A stretch of 64,000 nt of DNA, from the NCBI RefSeq assembly GCF_900142735.1, contig NZ_FRBY01000001.1, forward strand, positions 868,001-932,000. The letters are read 5' to 3'. Under the pieces are notes generated by a model. That model did not search any database, was not told the origin of the DNA, and was given only the letters and a program-made list of their open reading frames with translations. The number at the start of each line of letters is the position of its first letter. Position 1 is the stretch's first letter. Shown in pieces: positions 9,414 to 18,077 of this stretch. This DNA is from Flavobacterium saccharophilum. GTDB lineage: Bacteria; Bacteroidota; Bacteroidia; Flavobacteriales; Flavobacteriaceae. Position numbers and translations under genes: made by a program.

Positions 9414-10013
9414 CCACAAATATAAAAACAATAACTGCGGTAAAACACCCAGTAATAAGCCAATCATTATTTCTTTAGGCGTGTGGGCTTCCATTTCTAA
9501 TCTTGAAGACGCCACAACACCGGTCATTAAGATCAGTAGAGCGCCCCAATAAGGATTCTGCATTTGTAAATGCATGTTTAATCCAATTACAAAAATGGTC
9601 AGGCCACTGATCGCCATCATATGCAGACTTGCCTTTATTTTGAAAAGCGAGCATATTAAAGCTAGAATTGTACTGAATAAGGCACCCAGAAAAAAGAAAT
9701 GAAGTTCAGGATAACGTGCAATTACGATACTTCTTTTTACCAGAAGAATATATAAAAAACACTGTAAAACGAGTGGAATTTTGCGTTGCGATGTTTCGGG
9801 AACCATTACAGAATTTACGTGTCCTGTTGAGCGAAGTAACAGGAAAAATAAGACCGGAACTAAAAAAGTTATAATTAAGATCTGGAACAACACATAATAT
9901 TTCTCCTGATTGGTAAAAATATCTCCCTTGCAAAATAGATAAAACAAGGTAGCATATATCGAAATAAAAATCGGATGCAGGATATAGGAGAATAGTGGAA
10001 GTATCTTTTTCAA
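9408..10013 (-). CDS. Polytopic membrane protein of unknown function
   Basis: A 201-residue protein made almost entirely of hydrophobic helices, about six segments (for example FSYILHPIFISIYATLFYLF, ILIITFLVPVLFFLLL, GALFSTILALICSLF, ISGLTIFVIGLNM, GALLILMTGVVASSR, IMIGLLLGVLPQLLFLYLW). The order and the Arg/His in MEAHTPKEIMIG recall PAP2-like phosphatase membrane proteins, but the catalytic signature is not clear, so I give no activity. It is convergent with the preceding barrel gene and overlaps it by 6 bases. The region upstream is repeats only. Confidence 0.7.
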   Translation of the reverse strand: MKKILPLFSYILHPIFISIYATLFYLFCKGDIFTNQEKYYVLFQILIITFLVPVLFFLLLRSTGHVNSVMVPETSQRKIPLVLQCFLYILLVKRSIVIARYPELHFFFLGALFSTILALICSLFKIKASLHMMAISGLTIFVIGLNMHLQMQNPYWGALLILMTGVVASSRLEMEAHTPKEIMIGLLLGVLPQLLFLYLWL

Positions 10014-10211
10014 AACGCTATACTTTTGTGGTTTTCAACAAATATAATAATGTTTTTTGCCGCGAAATATATAAATTTTCACAAATTATCTTTAAAACAT
10101 TTTAAAGCAGTGCAAAAAAAAGAATATAATAATTCTTGGATAGTATTGCAATTGTTTATTTACTGTCGCCCTGGCCGTTGCTAACTTTTTTTAATCTTCG
10201 CTTACTATTTT

Positions 10212-10405
10212 TTCACGCAGATTTTGCAGATTCAGGCAGATTTTATTGATTTAATAAATGAAATCTGCGTGTATCTGCTAAAATCTTTTTTAAATCTGCG
10301 TGAAAAATAATTCGTGATAATTCGTGATAATTCGTGGCAAACCTTTTTCCTGTTTACTTTTATTCGAATCGAATAATTAGTGAAAATTTGTGAATTTCGT
10401 GGCAA
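10212..10405. repeat. CACGCAGATTT inverted repeat plus direct ATTCGTG units
   Basis: The gap 10014-10440 (427 bases) holds no gene. 10212-10304 is an inverted repeat with TTTCACGCAGATTTTGCAGA and its complement as arms. It is followed by three tandem TAATTCGTG-like units and two copies of GTGGCAAACCTTTTTC up to 10405, the second just before the murF-alr start. Bases 10014-10211 show nothing recognisable. Confidence 0.75.
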
Positions 10406-10440
10406 ACCTTTTTCTAAATTTGACAAAAGAAACTTTCTAA

Positions 10441-12912
10441 ATGAGCATAAATTTAAAAAACCTAATCTCAGTTCTAGACGCCAAATGTACAGGTCCTGAC
10501 ACTGATATTTTTATTGATCATATTTCTATTGACAGCCGTTCGTTGCAAAACGGATCACAAACATTATTTTTTGCCTTATCAGGCGCTAATAATGATGCTC
10601 ATTTATATATTGCGGAGTTGATAGAAAAAGGTGTTCAGAATTTTGTGGTGCATCACATTCCAAAAAACAGCGAAGGAAAAGCCAATTTTTTGGTGGTAAA
10701 AAACACGCTTAAAGCTTTGCAGCAATTCGCAGGTTATTATCGTGATCTTTTTGATTTTCCCATAATAGGATTAACAGGAAGTAACGGAAAAACAATTGTA
10801 AAAGAATGGCTTAATTTTTTATTAAGTCCCGATTATAATATTATTAGAAGTCCTAAGAGTTATAATTCTCAGGTTGGTGTTCCACTTTCTGTAATTGCCA
10901 TTAACGAAAAACATAATTTAGGTATTTTCGAAGCCGGAATTTCGACGGTAAATGAGATGGGCAAACTCGAAAATATCATCAGGCCTACCATTGGTGTTTT
11001 AACCAATATTGGGCCAGCACACGATGAAGGCTTTGAAAAGTTGGAGCAGAAAATCAAAGAAAAACTATTGCTTTTCAAACAATCAAAAGTTATTATTTAT
11101 CAAAAAAATGAACTTGTTGATCAATGTTTAAAGGCATTTTGTGCAGAATATCCAGTAAACGAGAGAGTTCTTTTTTCCTGGAGTTTTACTGATCGTACGG
11201 CAGATGTTTTTATTCTGGAAAAAGAAAGCAGAAATGAAAAAACCATTGTTCAGTATCAGTTCCAAAATGAATTTTTTGATTTAGAAATTCCGTTTAGTGA
11301 TTCAGCTTCGGTTGAAAATACCATTTCTTGTTTATTGGTTCTGCTTTATTTTAATTACGATTTTGAAACGATTCAGGAACGCATGAAAATGCTATATCCG
11401 GTCAAAATGCGTTTGGAAGTGAAAAATGGAATCAATAATTGCAGTATAATTGACGATAGTTACAGTTCCGATTTCCAGTCGCTTAAAATTGCGCTGGATT
11501 TTTTGGAAAGCCAACAAAAGAAGAACGCAACGAAAACGGTTATTTTATCGGATATTTTCCAAAGCGGTTTTTCAAATGAAGAATTATACTCAAAAGTAGC
11601 ACAACTCATTGCTGATAATAAAGTTAATCGTGTAATTGGAATTGGAAAGACAATTACCTCTTTTGCAGCCAAATTTCCAAACATTATTACATTTGAAAAT
11701 ACAGCCGAATTTATTTCGAAGTTCGATAGTTTAGATTTCAATAATGAAACGATTTTGATTAAAGGTGCAAGATCATTTCAGTTTGAAGAAATCGTTGCAT
11801 TACTTGAAGAAAAAACGCATGAAACGGTTCTGGAAATTAACTTAGATTCCATTAGTCATAATCTGAATTTCTTTAAAGCGAAATTAAATCCCGAAGTAAA
11901 AATCATGGTAATGGTAAAAGCTTTTGGATATGGCAATGGCGGTTTGGAAATTGCAAAATTACTGGAGCATCATAAAGTAGATTATTTAGGTGTGGCTTTC
12001 GCCGATGAAGGAATTTCGTTGAAAAATGGCGGAATTAAATTACCCATTATGGTTTTGAATCCGGAATCGACCAGTTTTCCTTCCATTATTCAATATCAGT
12101 TAGAACCTGAAATTTATAGTATAAAAGGATTAAATGCTTTTTTGAAGATTGCACGTGAAAAGAATCTGAAAGATTTTCCTATTCATATAAAAGTAGATAC
12201 AGGAATGCATCGTTTGGGTTTTGAAGAAAATACGCTTGAAGAATTAATTGCAACTTTAAAAGGAAATACAACCGTAAAGGTTAAAAGTGCTTTGTCTCAT
12301 TTGGCAACAAGCGACGAAATGAAACATTATGATTTTGTGATTTCTCAGATAAATTTATTCGAAAAATTATCTTCTAAATTAATTTCAGAATTAAATATTA
12401 ATCCTATTCGGCATATTCTGAACACTTCCGGAATAAGCAATTTTCCTGATGCGCAATATAATATGGTTCGGTTGGGAATCGGTTTGTATGGTGTTTCCAA
12501 TGATCCATCGGAACAAAAATATTTAGAAAACGTTAGTACATTAAAGTCTATTATTTCTCAGGTTCGAACAATTCCGGGCGGTGATAGCGTTGGTTACGGT
12601 CGGCGTTTTATGGCAGATAAAGAAACTAAAATCGCCACAATTCCAATTGGTTATGCTGATGGTATTTCGAGATTGTGGGGAAACCAGGTTGGGTATGTTA
12701 CGATAAAAAATCAAAAAGCATTCATTGTTGGAAGTGTCTGTATGGATATGTTAATGGTAGATGTAAGCGAAATTGATTGTAAAGAAGGAGATTCGGTTAT
12801 TATTTTCGGCGAAAGCCCAACAGTGATGGAGATGGCAGAGGCTTTAAAAACCATTCCGTATGAAATTTTAACGAGTATTTCGCAACGTGTAAAAAGGGTA
12901 TTTTTCCGATAG
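10441..12912 (+). CDS. Bifunctional MurF / alanine racemase
   Basis: An 823-residue fusion for peptidoglycan precursor synthesis. The first about 450 residues are UDP-MurNAc-tripeptide:D-Ala-D-Ala ligase, with the ATP loop GLTGSNGKT at 110-118, the Mur family SPKSYNSQVGVPLS segment and the C-terminal ligase domain (IIDDSYSSDFQSLK). From about 460 follows a PLP-dependent alanine racemase: VMVKAFGYGNGG with the PLP lysine at 493, VDTGMHRLGF, RLGIGLYG, and SVGYGRRF with the catalytic-tyrosine region. The racemase makes the D-Ala that feeds the ligase substrate. The fusion is known in Bacteroidota. The start ATG directly follows the repeat block. mscL follows 66 bases downstream and may be cotranscribed. 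Confidence 0.95.
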   Translation: MSINLKNLISVLDAKCTGPDTDIFIDHISIDSRSLQNGSQTLFFALSGANNDAHLYIAELIEKGVQNFVVHHIPKNSEGKANFLVVKNTLKALQQFAGYYRDLFDFPIIGLTGSNGKTIVKEWLNFLLSPDYNIIRSPKSYNSQVGVPLSVIAINEKHNLGIFEAGISTVNEMGKLENIIRPTIGVLTNIGPAHDEGFEKLEQKIKEKLLLFKQSKVIIYQKNELVDQCLKAFCAEYPVNERVLFSWSFTDRTADVFILEKESRNEKTIVQYQFQNEFFDLEIPFSDSASVENTISCLLVLLYFNYDFETIQERMKMLYPVKMRLEVKNGINNCSIIDDSYSSDFQSLKIALDFLESQQKKNATKTVILSDIFQSGFSNEELYSKVAQLIADNKVNRVIGIGKTITSFAAKFPNIITFENTAEFISKFDSLDFNNETILIKGARSFQFEEIVALLEEKTHETVLEINLDSISHNLNFFKAKLNPEVKIMVMVKAFGYGNGGLEIAKLLEHHKVDYLGVAFADEGISLKNGGIKLPIMVLNPESTSFPSIIQYQLEPEIYSIKGLNAFLKIAREKNLKDFPIHIKVDTGMHRLGFEENTLEELIATLKGNTTVKVKSALSHLATSDEMKHYDFVISQINLFEKLSSKLISELNINPIRHILNTSGISNFPDAQYNMVRLGIGLYGVSNDPSEQKYLENVSTLKSIISQVRTIPGGDSVGYGRRFMADKETKIATIPIGYADGISRLWGNQVGYVTIKNQKAFIVGSVCMDMLMVDVSEIDCKEGDSVIIFGESPTVMEMAEALKTIPYEILTSISQRVKRVFFR

Positions 12913-12978
12913 TTTACTGGGATTTTAAAGAAAATTACGTATTTTCGATATCTATTAATCACTACTAAATATACAATT

Positions 12979-13362
12979 ATGGGATTTTTTTCAGAATTTA
13001 AGGAATTTGCAATGAAAGGCAACGTGGTTGATCTGGCTGTCGGTGTAATCATTGGAGCTGCTTTTGGTAAAATTGTAAGCTCATTTATCGAAAATGTAAT
13101 TACACCATTGTTATTGAAACCGGCTTTAGATGCGGCGCATTTATCTACCATTGAAGAGTTAACCGCTTTTGGAGGAGTAAAATATGGTCTGTTCCTTTCG
13201 GCTGTAATTAACTTTATAATTGTTGCTTTTGTATTGTTCTTAATTATTAAAGGAATAAATAAAGTGAAGAAGAAGGATGAAGTTGTTGCAGCACCACCAG
13301 CCGGACCAACTCAGGAAGAATTGCTTACACAAATTAGAGATCTGTTAAAAAATAAACAATAA
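12979..13362 (+). CDS. mscL: Large-conductance mechanosensitive channel MscL
   Basis: A 127-residue inner-membrane channel that releases solutes on hypo-osmotic shock. Near the N-terminus is FKEFAMKGNVVDLAVGVIIGAAFGKIVSS, the highly conserved first transmembrane helix, quoted here with its key AMKGNVVDLAVG core. A second helix (GLFLSAVINFIIVAFVLFLIIK) and a charged cytoplasmic C-terminal helix (EELLTQIRDLLKNK) follow. Length and order fit the family exactly. It sits 66 bases after murF-alr and ends at a strong terminator. Confidence 0.96.
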   Translation: MGFFSEFKEFAMKGNVVDLAVGVIIGAAFGKIVSSFIENVITPLLLKPALDAAHLSTIEELTAFGGVKYGLFLSAVINFIIVAFVLFLIIKGINKVKKKDEVVAAPPAGPTQEELLTQIRDLLKNKQ

Positions 13363-13396
13363 TATAATATATATACCGCTACACTAAGTCTAACTT

Positions 13397-13427
13397 AACC
13401 GCTCCTTAATTGGGGCGGTTTTTTTGC
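13397..13427 (+). terminator. Rho-independent terminator after mscL
   Basis: The stem AACCGCTCC pairs with TGGGGCGGTT across a TTAAT loop, followed by seven T. It starts 35 bases after the mscL stop and separates it from asd. Confidence 0.88.
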
Positions 13428-13470
13428 TTTTGTTTAATTTATAACATTTTGTTATTTTTTGTGAAGCGTC

Positions 13471-13500
13471 TTGTTTTCACTTTTATTATGTATACTTTTG
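13471..13500 (+). promoter_or_regulatory. Promoter of asd (TTG-N19-TACTTTTG)
   Basis: TTG at 13471-13473 and TACTTTTG at 13493-13500 are separated by exactly 19 bases, which is the Bacteroidota housekeeping sigma consensus. It lies 40 bases before the asd start and rules out the longer upstream reading of that frame. Confidence 0.85.
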
Positions 13501-13539
13501 CATTATAATTTAGATTTAATTCATACTAAAAATATAAAA

Positions 13540-14529
13540 ATGAGAATAGCGGTTGTAGGTGCCACTGGTATGGTTGGCGAAGTAATGCTTAAAGTTTTAG
13601 CGGAAAGAAATTTTCCTGTTACAGAATTAATTCCTGTTGCATCTGAAAGGTCAGTAGGAAAAGAAATTGAATATAAAGGAACAAAATATAAGGTAGTAGG
13701 AATGCAAACAGCAGTTGATATGAAAGCTGATATTGCGGTTTTCTCTGCCGGAGGTGATACTTCATTAGAATGGGCACCAAAATTTGCTGCAGCCGGAACA
13801 ACTGTTATTGATAATTCTTCTGCATGGAGAATGGATCCTACAAAAAAATTAGTAGTGCCAGAAATCAATGCTTCGACATTGACAAAAGAAGATAAAATTA
13901 TTGCAAACCCAAACTGTTCTACTATTCAAATGGTATTGGCATTGGCTCCTTTGCATAAAAAATACAACATCAGAAGAATCATAGTTTCTACTTACCAATC
14001 GATCACCGGAACTGGTGTAAAAGCAGTAAGACAATTAGAAAACGAATACGCAGGAATTCAGGGTGAAATGGCTTACAAATATCCAATTCACAGAAATGCA
14101 ATTCCACATTGTGATAGTTTTGAAGAAAACGGATACACTAAGGAAGAAATGAAATTAGTGCGTGAAACTCAAAAAATTCTTGGTGATAACACTATCAGAG
14201 TTACAGCTACTGCAGTGCGTGTTCCTGTTGTGGGAGGACATAGCGAAGCGGTTAATGTTGAGTTTACAAATGATTTTGATGTAAACGAAGTTCGTGAAAT
14301 TTTACACCATACTGATGGAGTAGTGGTACAGGATAATTTAGATACCTTTACATACCCAATGCCACTTTATGCAGAAGGTAAAAATGATGTTTTTGTTGGA
14401 AGAATCCGTCGTGACGAAAGCCAGCCAAACACCTTAAACATGTGGATTGTTGCTGATAACTTAAGAAAAGGAGCAGCTACAAACACCATCCAAATTGCTG
14501 AATATTTAATTGCAGCAGGTTTGGTATAA
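13540..14529 (+). CDS. asd: Aspartate-semialdehyde dehydrogenase
   Basis: A 329-residue NADPH-dependent enzyme that reduces aspartyl phosphate to aspartate semialdehyde, the branch point to lysine/diaminopimelate, threonine and methionine. MRIAVVGATGMVGEVMLKVL is the Rossmann start. The catalytic Cys is at 126 in NPNCSTIQM, and the substrate-binding segment VRVPVVGGHSEAVNVEF contains the conserved His. The start at 13540 is preferred because the in-frame extension to 13471 crosses the promoter. It is a single-gene unit ended by a terminator. Confidence 0.96.
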   Translation: MRIAVVGATGMVGEVMLKVLAERNFPVTELIPVASERSVGKEIEYKGTKYKVVGMQTAVDMKADIAVFSAGGDTSLEWAPKFAAAGTTVIDNSSAWRMDPTKKLVVPEINASTLTKEDKIIANPNCSTIQMVLALAPLHKKYNIRRIIVSTYQSITGTGVKAVRQLENEYAGIQGEMAYKYPIHRNAIPHCDSFEENGYTKEEMKLVRETQKILGDNTIRVTATAVRVPVVGGHSEAVNVEFTNDFDVNEVREILHHTDGVVVQDNLDTFTYPMPLYAEGKNDVFVGRIRRDESQPNTLNMWIVADNLRKGAATNTIQIAEYLIAAGLV

Positions 14530-14560
14530 ACCAGAGATTAAAGAAAATTGTTATAAAGGA

Positions 14561-14598
14561 AAAACCGTAATTGCAGCGATGTAATTACGGTTTTTTTG
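14561..14598 (+). terminator. Rho-independent terminator after asd
   Basis: AAAACCGTAATT pairs with AATTACGGTTTT (loop about 10 bases) and is followed by a run of T. It is 31 bases after the asd stop. Confidence 0.9.
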
Positions 14599-14646
14599 TT
14601 AATGAGATTTACTATAAATTGCGGTTTAATTTTATCAAGAGAATTT

Positions 14647-15048
14647 ATGGCATTTCCGATAGATGTAAAATATATAATTGAAACAGAAGAACATTTGGGT
14701 GTTGAATTTCCATATGAATTTAAGCAAAAAATGATAAATCAGAATGGAGGCGAATTGATAACAGAAGACTATGATTGGCAACTTTACCCTTTTTTTGATA
14801 AATCGGATAAAAAGAGAATAAGCAGAACTTGTAATCATATTATTTTAGAAACGAAACAAGCTAAAGAGTGGCATAATTTTCCCGAAAATGCTGTTGCAAT
14901 TGCTACAAATGGATGTGGTGATTATTTAATTCTTCTTCCATTAGAAAAGGATGCTAAACAGTTAAGTGAGAAAATTTATTCATGGTTTCATGAAAAAGGA
15001 GAAATTAAGGAAGTAACAAAAAATATAACTGAACTTATTGAGGAGTAA
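14647..15048 (+). CDS. SMI1/KNR4 (SUKH) family protein, orphan immunity-like
   Basis: A 133-residue protein. The pattern IIETEEHLGVEFPYEFKQKM followed by NGGEL, WQLYPFFD and AIATNGCGDYLILLP is the SUKH/SMI1-KNR4 fold signature. In bacteria this fold is most often an immunity protein of contact-dependent or polymorphic toxins. I choose ATG 14647 (MAFPIDVKY). An in-frame ATG at 14602 lies immediately behind the asd terminator, which makes it less likely. No toxin gene is next to it, so it looks like an orphan immunity or housekeeping member. The gene is AT-rich and stands alone. The exact partner is unknown. Confidence 0.75.
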   Translation: MAFPIDVKYIIETEEHLGVEFPYEFKQKMINQNGGELITEDYDWQLYPFFDKSDKKRISRTCNHIILETKQAKEWHNFPENAVAIATNGCGDYLILLPLEKDAKQLSEKIYSWFHEKGEIKEVTKNITELIEE

Positions 15049-15057
15049 CGCAAACTC

Positions 15058-15230
15058 CACAGGTTTTTAAAACCTGTCAGGTTTAACTATTGATGTGTAA
15101 ACCGCGTTGTATTGGGATTTGGAATTTCAAATATTGGGATTTTATTTTTAATATCCCGTAGTCTGATTAGTTCCAAACAAAAATTCCAAATTTCAATAGT
15201 GTAAATGTTCTATTGGAATTTGGAATTTTA
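15058..15230. repeat. Repeat block: ACAGGTTTTAAAACCTGT hairpin and TTGGAATTT inverted repeat
   Basis: A near-perfect palindrome, ACAGGTTTT/TAAAACCTGT, just after the SUKH gene may end its transcript. From 15112 on, ATTGGGATTTGGAATTTC and AAATTCCAAATTTC with their complements form a second inverted repeat. It is related to the elements at 51906-51981 and near 39388. Confidence 0.65.
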
Positions 15231-15248
15231 AAAAAATTGTAATTTATT

Positions 15249-15566
15249 TTAATATTCAGGAGCCAGTTCTAATTCCAGTCCTTCTAATTCTGTTGTAATT
15301 GGTATCTGACAGCCTAAACGACTATTAGATTTAACATAAAATGCCTCCGAAAGCATGGCTTCTTCATCATCTCCCATTTCGGGTAATGCAACATCATTAA
15401 GAACATAACACTGGCAAGAGGCACACATGGCCATTCCGCCACAGGTTCCCTCAACAGGAAGTTCGTATGCCTTGCATAACTCCATTATATTCATTGCCAT
15501 ATCAGTTGGAGCTTGTAACTCGTGTATAACTCCTTCTCGATCTTTAATCTTTATTAATACATCCAT
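15249..15566 (-). CDS. [2Fe-2S] ferredoxin, adrenodoxin type
   Basis: A 105-residue electron carrier. The cluster ligands follow the CX5CX2C pattern in GTCGGMAMCASCQC with the fourth Cys in RLGCQIPIT, as in adrenodoxin/ISC-type ferredoxins. The N-terminal MDVLIKIKDREGVIHEL forms the first beta strands and the C-terminus is short and acidic. It heads in the same direction as two iron-sulfur biogenesis genes (16325, 16673), but a secreted-protein gene lies between, so cotranscription is uncertain. It probably serves Fe-S assembly or a reductase; this is inference from context. Confidence 0.9.
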   Translation of the reverse strand: MDVLIKIKDREGVIHELQAPTDMAMNIMELCKAYELPVEGTCGGMAMCASCQCYVLNDVALPEMGDDEEAMLSEAFYVKSNSRLGCQIPITTELEGLELELAPEY

Positions 15567-15624
15567 TTTATTAATTGGAAATTTATAGGTCGGATTTAAT
15601 AACGTGACTAAATCCTTATTTATA

Positions 15625-16110
15625 TTAGCTAGTTGGTTTCAGGCTAAATGCGAATTCTTTTCTAGCGTTTTCTTTAAGGTGCATTTTTACACCAAGTTTA
15701 TTGCCACCTTTTTCTAAAATTGTAACAACTGCAATTACGGAGTAATAATCATTATCTGACTGAAAAATCAACATTCCTTCGTAAGTTGAATTGATGACTC
15801 CTTGTTTGTCAGTGGTAGCAGAGATTTTTCTCGGATGAGCAAATTCAGCTGTACTATAAGTTGACTTATTTGAGAATTTTGCTTTTCCTTCTGAAAAATC
15901 ATAAAGGAAATCATAATTACCAATTCTAAGGCTTCCTTCTTCAGCAGTTGAACTTGTCGAGAATACGATTTGTCCAGCATATTGAAAATCTGACCATTCT
16001 TCAGATTCGCTTACCCATGCTTTATCAACAACCAGGGTTTGTGTGCTTTGTTGTGCGTAATTTGCAGATACAAAAAATAACAATAAAAATAGAGCGTAAT
16101 AATTCTTCAT
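15625..16110 (-). CDS. Secreted protein of unknown function
   Basis: A 161-residue protein with a signal peptide (MKNYYALFLLLFFVSANYAQ). The mature part alternates short polar and hydrophobic stretches, suggesting a beta-rich periplasmic fold (GQIVFSTSSTAEEGSLRIG, YYSVIAVVTILEKGGNKLG). No motif or family is recognised. It lies between a ferredoxin gene and an Nfu-type gene on the same strand. Confidence 0.7.
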   Translation of the reverse strand: MKNYYALFLLLFFVSANYAQQSTQTLVVDKAWVSESEEWSDFQYAGQIVFSTSSTAEEGSLRIGNYDFLYDFSEGKAKFSNKSTYSTAEFAHPRKISATTDKQGVINSTYEGMLIFQSDNDYYSVIAVVTILEKGGNKLGVKMHLKENARKEFAFSLKPTS

Positions 16111-16324
16111 ATATATAAGATTTAGGGTTATGTGACAAATTTAAGTTAAAAATGTATTAATTCGTTAACTAAAACTCTTAAATCTTTATATTGTTTTTTG
16201 TTAAATCCGCAATTTTAAATGCCTTTTTAAAAGCTTTATTCGAAATTTGCAAGACAAACGTTCTTAAGGCCTATTATTCCTGTTAAATAATTGAAATGGT
16301 AAAAAGAAAAATACGCCTTTAGTT

Positions 16325-16564
16325 TTACATTATATTTACCACAGTTTCGATTTGTGGAGCATACTTTTTTATTGTTGTTTCAACACCAGCTTTTAGTGTC
16401 ATCTGATTTACGCTACAGCTAATACATGCCCCTTCAAGACGAACTTTAACGTGTTTGTCATCTTCGATAGAGATTAGCGAAATGTCTCCTCCATCAGAAT
16501 TTAAAAACGGTCTGATTTCATCTAGAGCCAATAGTACGTTGCTTGTTAATTCTTCTGTTGTCAT
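16325..16564 (-). CDS. NifU C-terminal (Nfu) type iron-sulfur scaffold
   Basis: A 79-residue stand-alone Nfu domain that carries or transfers Fe-S clusters to apoproteins. LDEIRPFLNSDGGDISLISI and LEGACISCSVNQMTLKAGVE give the family hallmark, with the CXXC ligands in CISC. I start at MTTEELTSN (16564); the in-frame extension to 16597 adds an unusual non-conserved hydrophobic N-terminus. It lies 108 bases downstream of the Mrp/ApbC gene on the same strand, and the pair probably works together in Fe-S protein maturation. The 214 bases downstream of this gene (16111-16324) show no gene. Confidence 0.92.
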   Translation of the reverse strand: MTTEELTSNVLLALDEIRPFLNSDGGDISLISIEDDKHVKVRLEGACISCSVNQMTLKAGVETTIKKYAPQIETVVNIM

Positions 16565-16604
16565 AATTATTAATGTGTCAATTAAACAATGTGCCAATTA
16601 GAAA

Positions 16605-16680
16605 ATGAGATAATTAGAAAATTTTAAATCATCCAAATATTCATTATCTAATTTTCTCATTATCTAAATTATCTAATTTT
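16605..16680. repeat. AT-rich inverted repeat between mrp and nfu
   Basis: GAGATAATTAGAAAATTTTAAA is followed by AAATATTCATTATC and two copies of TAATTTTCTCATTATC/AAATTATCTAATTTTTC, so the block folds on itself. It overlaps the stop codon of the Mrp/ApbC gene and could form an intercistronic hairpin. Confidence 0.6.
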
Positions 16681-17806
16681 TCTTTACCGCTGAACATCCT
16701 GCCATAGTTGTAATTTTAATGGCTTCGGTTGCTGGTAAGCTATCGTTTCTGTTTACTGTTTCTTGTACCACATTTCTAGTAATTTCTTCAAAAATAGTTT
16801 TAATTACAGATGCTGTTTGTAAAGCTGCCGGACGACCGTAATCTCCTGCCTCACGAATTGACTGTACAATTGGTACTTCTCCTAAAAATGGAACATTTAA
16901 ATCTTCTGCAAGGTTTTTAGCTCCTTCTTGTCCAAAGATATAGTATTTATTATCAGGTAATTCTTCTGGCGTGAAATACGCCATATTTTCAATAATTCCC
17001 AAAACCGGAACATTGATGTTGTCCTGCATAAACATGGCAACTCCTTTTTTAGCATCTGCAAGAGCCACAGCCTGAGGTGTACTCACTACAACAGCTCCGG
17101 TAATTGGCAATGATTGCATGATAGAAAGGTGAATATCTCCCGTTCCCGGAGGTAAATCGATTAGCATGAAATCTAATTCTCCCCAATCTGCATCAAAAAT
17201 CATTTGGTTTAATGCTTTTGCAGCCATAGGTCCTCTCCAGATTACTGCCTGACTTGGTGCTGTAAAAAATCCAATAGAAAGTATTTTGATTTCAAAGCTT
17301 TCAACTGGTTTCATTTTTGATTTTCCGTCAACGGTAATCGAAATCGGTTTTTCGTTTTCAACGTCAAACATAATAGGCATAGATGGCCCATAAATATCAG
17401 CATCTAAAATTCCAACAGCAAAACCCATTTTAGCAAGTGTTACAGCAAGATTAGCCGTAACTGTAGATTTTCCAACGCCACCTTTACCAGAGGCAACGGC
17501 AATAATATTTTTGATTCCCGGAATTGCTTTCCCTTTTATTTCATTAGGATTTTCCTTCGCTTCAACTTTAATGTTTACTTTAACTTTTGCTTCAGGAGAT
17601 ACCAATTCGTGAATTGTCTTTTTGATATCATCTTCGGCTCTTTTTTTAATGTGCATTGCAGGTGTGTGCAATAGTAAATCTACCACAACTTCATCACCAA
17701 AAGTAATAACATTGGCAACAGCACCGCTTTCAACCATATTTTTTCCTTCTCCAGCTATGGTGATTGTTTCCAGAGCTTTAAGAATTTCTTTTCTATCTAA
17801 TTTCAT
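16673..17806 (-). CDS. apbC: Mrp/ApbC family Fe-S cluster carrier ATPase
   Basis: A 377-residue P-loop protein of the Mrp/NBP35 family that delivers Fe-S clusters. An N-terminal DUF59/MIP18-like domain (residues 1-90) precedes the ATPase core, which has the deviant Walker A AVASGKGGVGKSTVTANLA at about 110, DADIYGPSMP, and MLIDLPPGTGD. A Cys lies at the very end (GCSAVKKN). The usual CXXC of this family is not obvious in the region seen, which may affect cluster holding. It is followed by the Nfu gene on the same strand. Confidence 0.93.
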   Translation of the reverse strand: MKLDRKEILKALETITIAGEGKNMVESGAVANVITFGDEVVVDLLLHTPAMHIKKRAEDDIKKTIHELVSPEAKVKVNIKVEAKENPNEIKGKAIPGIKNIIAVASGKGGVGKSTVTANLAVTLAKMGFAVGILDADIYGPSMPIMFDVENEKPISITVDGKSKMKPVESFEIKILSIGFFTAPSQAVIWRGPMAAKALNQMIFDADWGELDFMLIDLPPGTGDIHLSIMQSLPITGAVVVSTPQAVALADAKKGVAMFMQDNINVPVLGIIENMAYFTPEELPDNKYYIFGQEGAKNLAEDLNVPFLGEVPIVQSIREAGDYGRPAALQTASVIKTIFEEITRNVVQETVNRNDSLPATEAIKITTMAGCSAVKKN

Positions 17807-18018
17807 TTTTAATGTAGGTGTTTTCTATTGATGCAACTTATTTAAACACTATCTTTATTTAAACTCGTTTCAGACTGCAAAGATAACAGATTATGTTCGG
17901 ATTTCTGCCCTTTTTGAATCGTATTTATTGATATCGAAATTATTCAAAATGATACTATTGCGCTTTTTTAGTCATCAATAAAATTAATGAAGGTTGAAAA
18001 TTTAGCTTAATAAGAAAA

Positions 18019-18056
18019 AGAAACCCGCCAGATCTACTAAATCTGACGGGTTTCTT
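18019..18056 (-). terminator. Rho-independent terminator of the ABC exporter operon
   Basis: GAAACCCGCCAGAT pairs with ATCTGACGGGTTTC (one mismatch, loop CTACTAA). On the minus strand it is followed by a T-rich tract. It sits 22 bases after the permease stop codon. Confidence 0.85.
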
Positions 18057-18077
18057 AAAAAAAATGGTCTACAAGTT

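Noticed and set aside
10232..10426. 64-codon open frame on the minus strand
   Set aside because: It consists of intergenic repeat sequence (CACGCAGATTT and ATTCGTG units) and has no coding signature.
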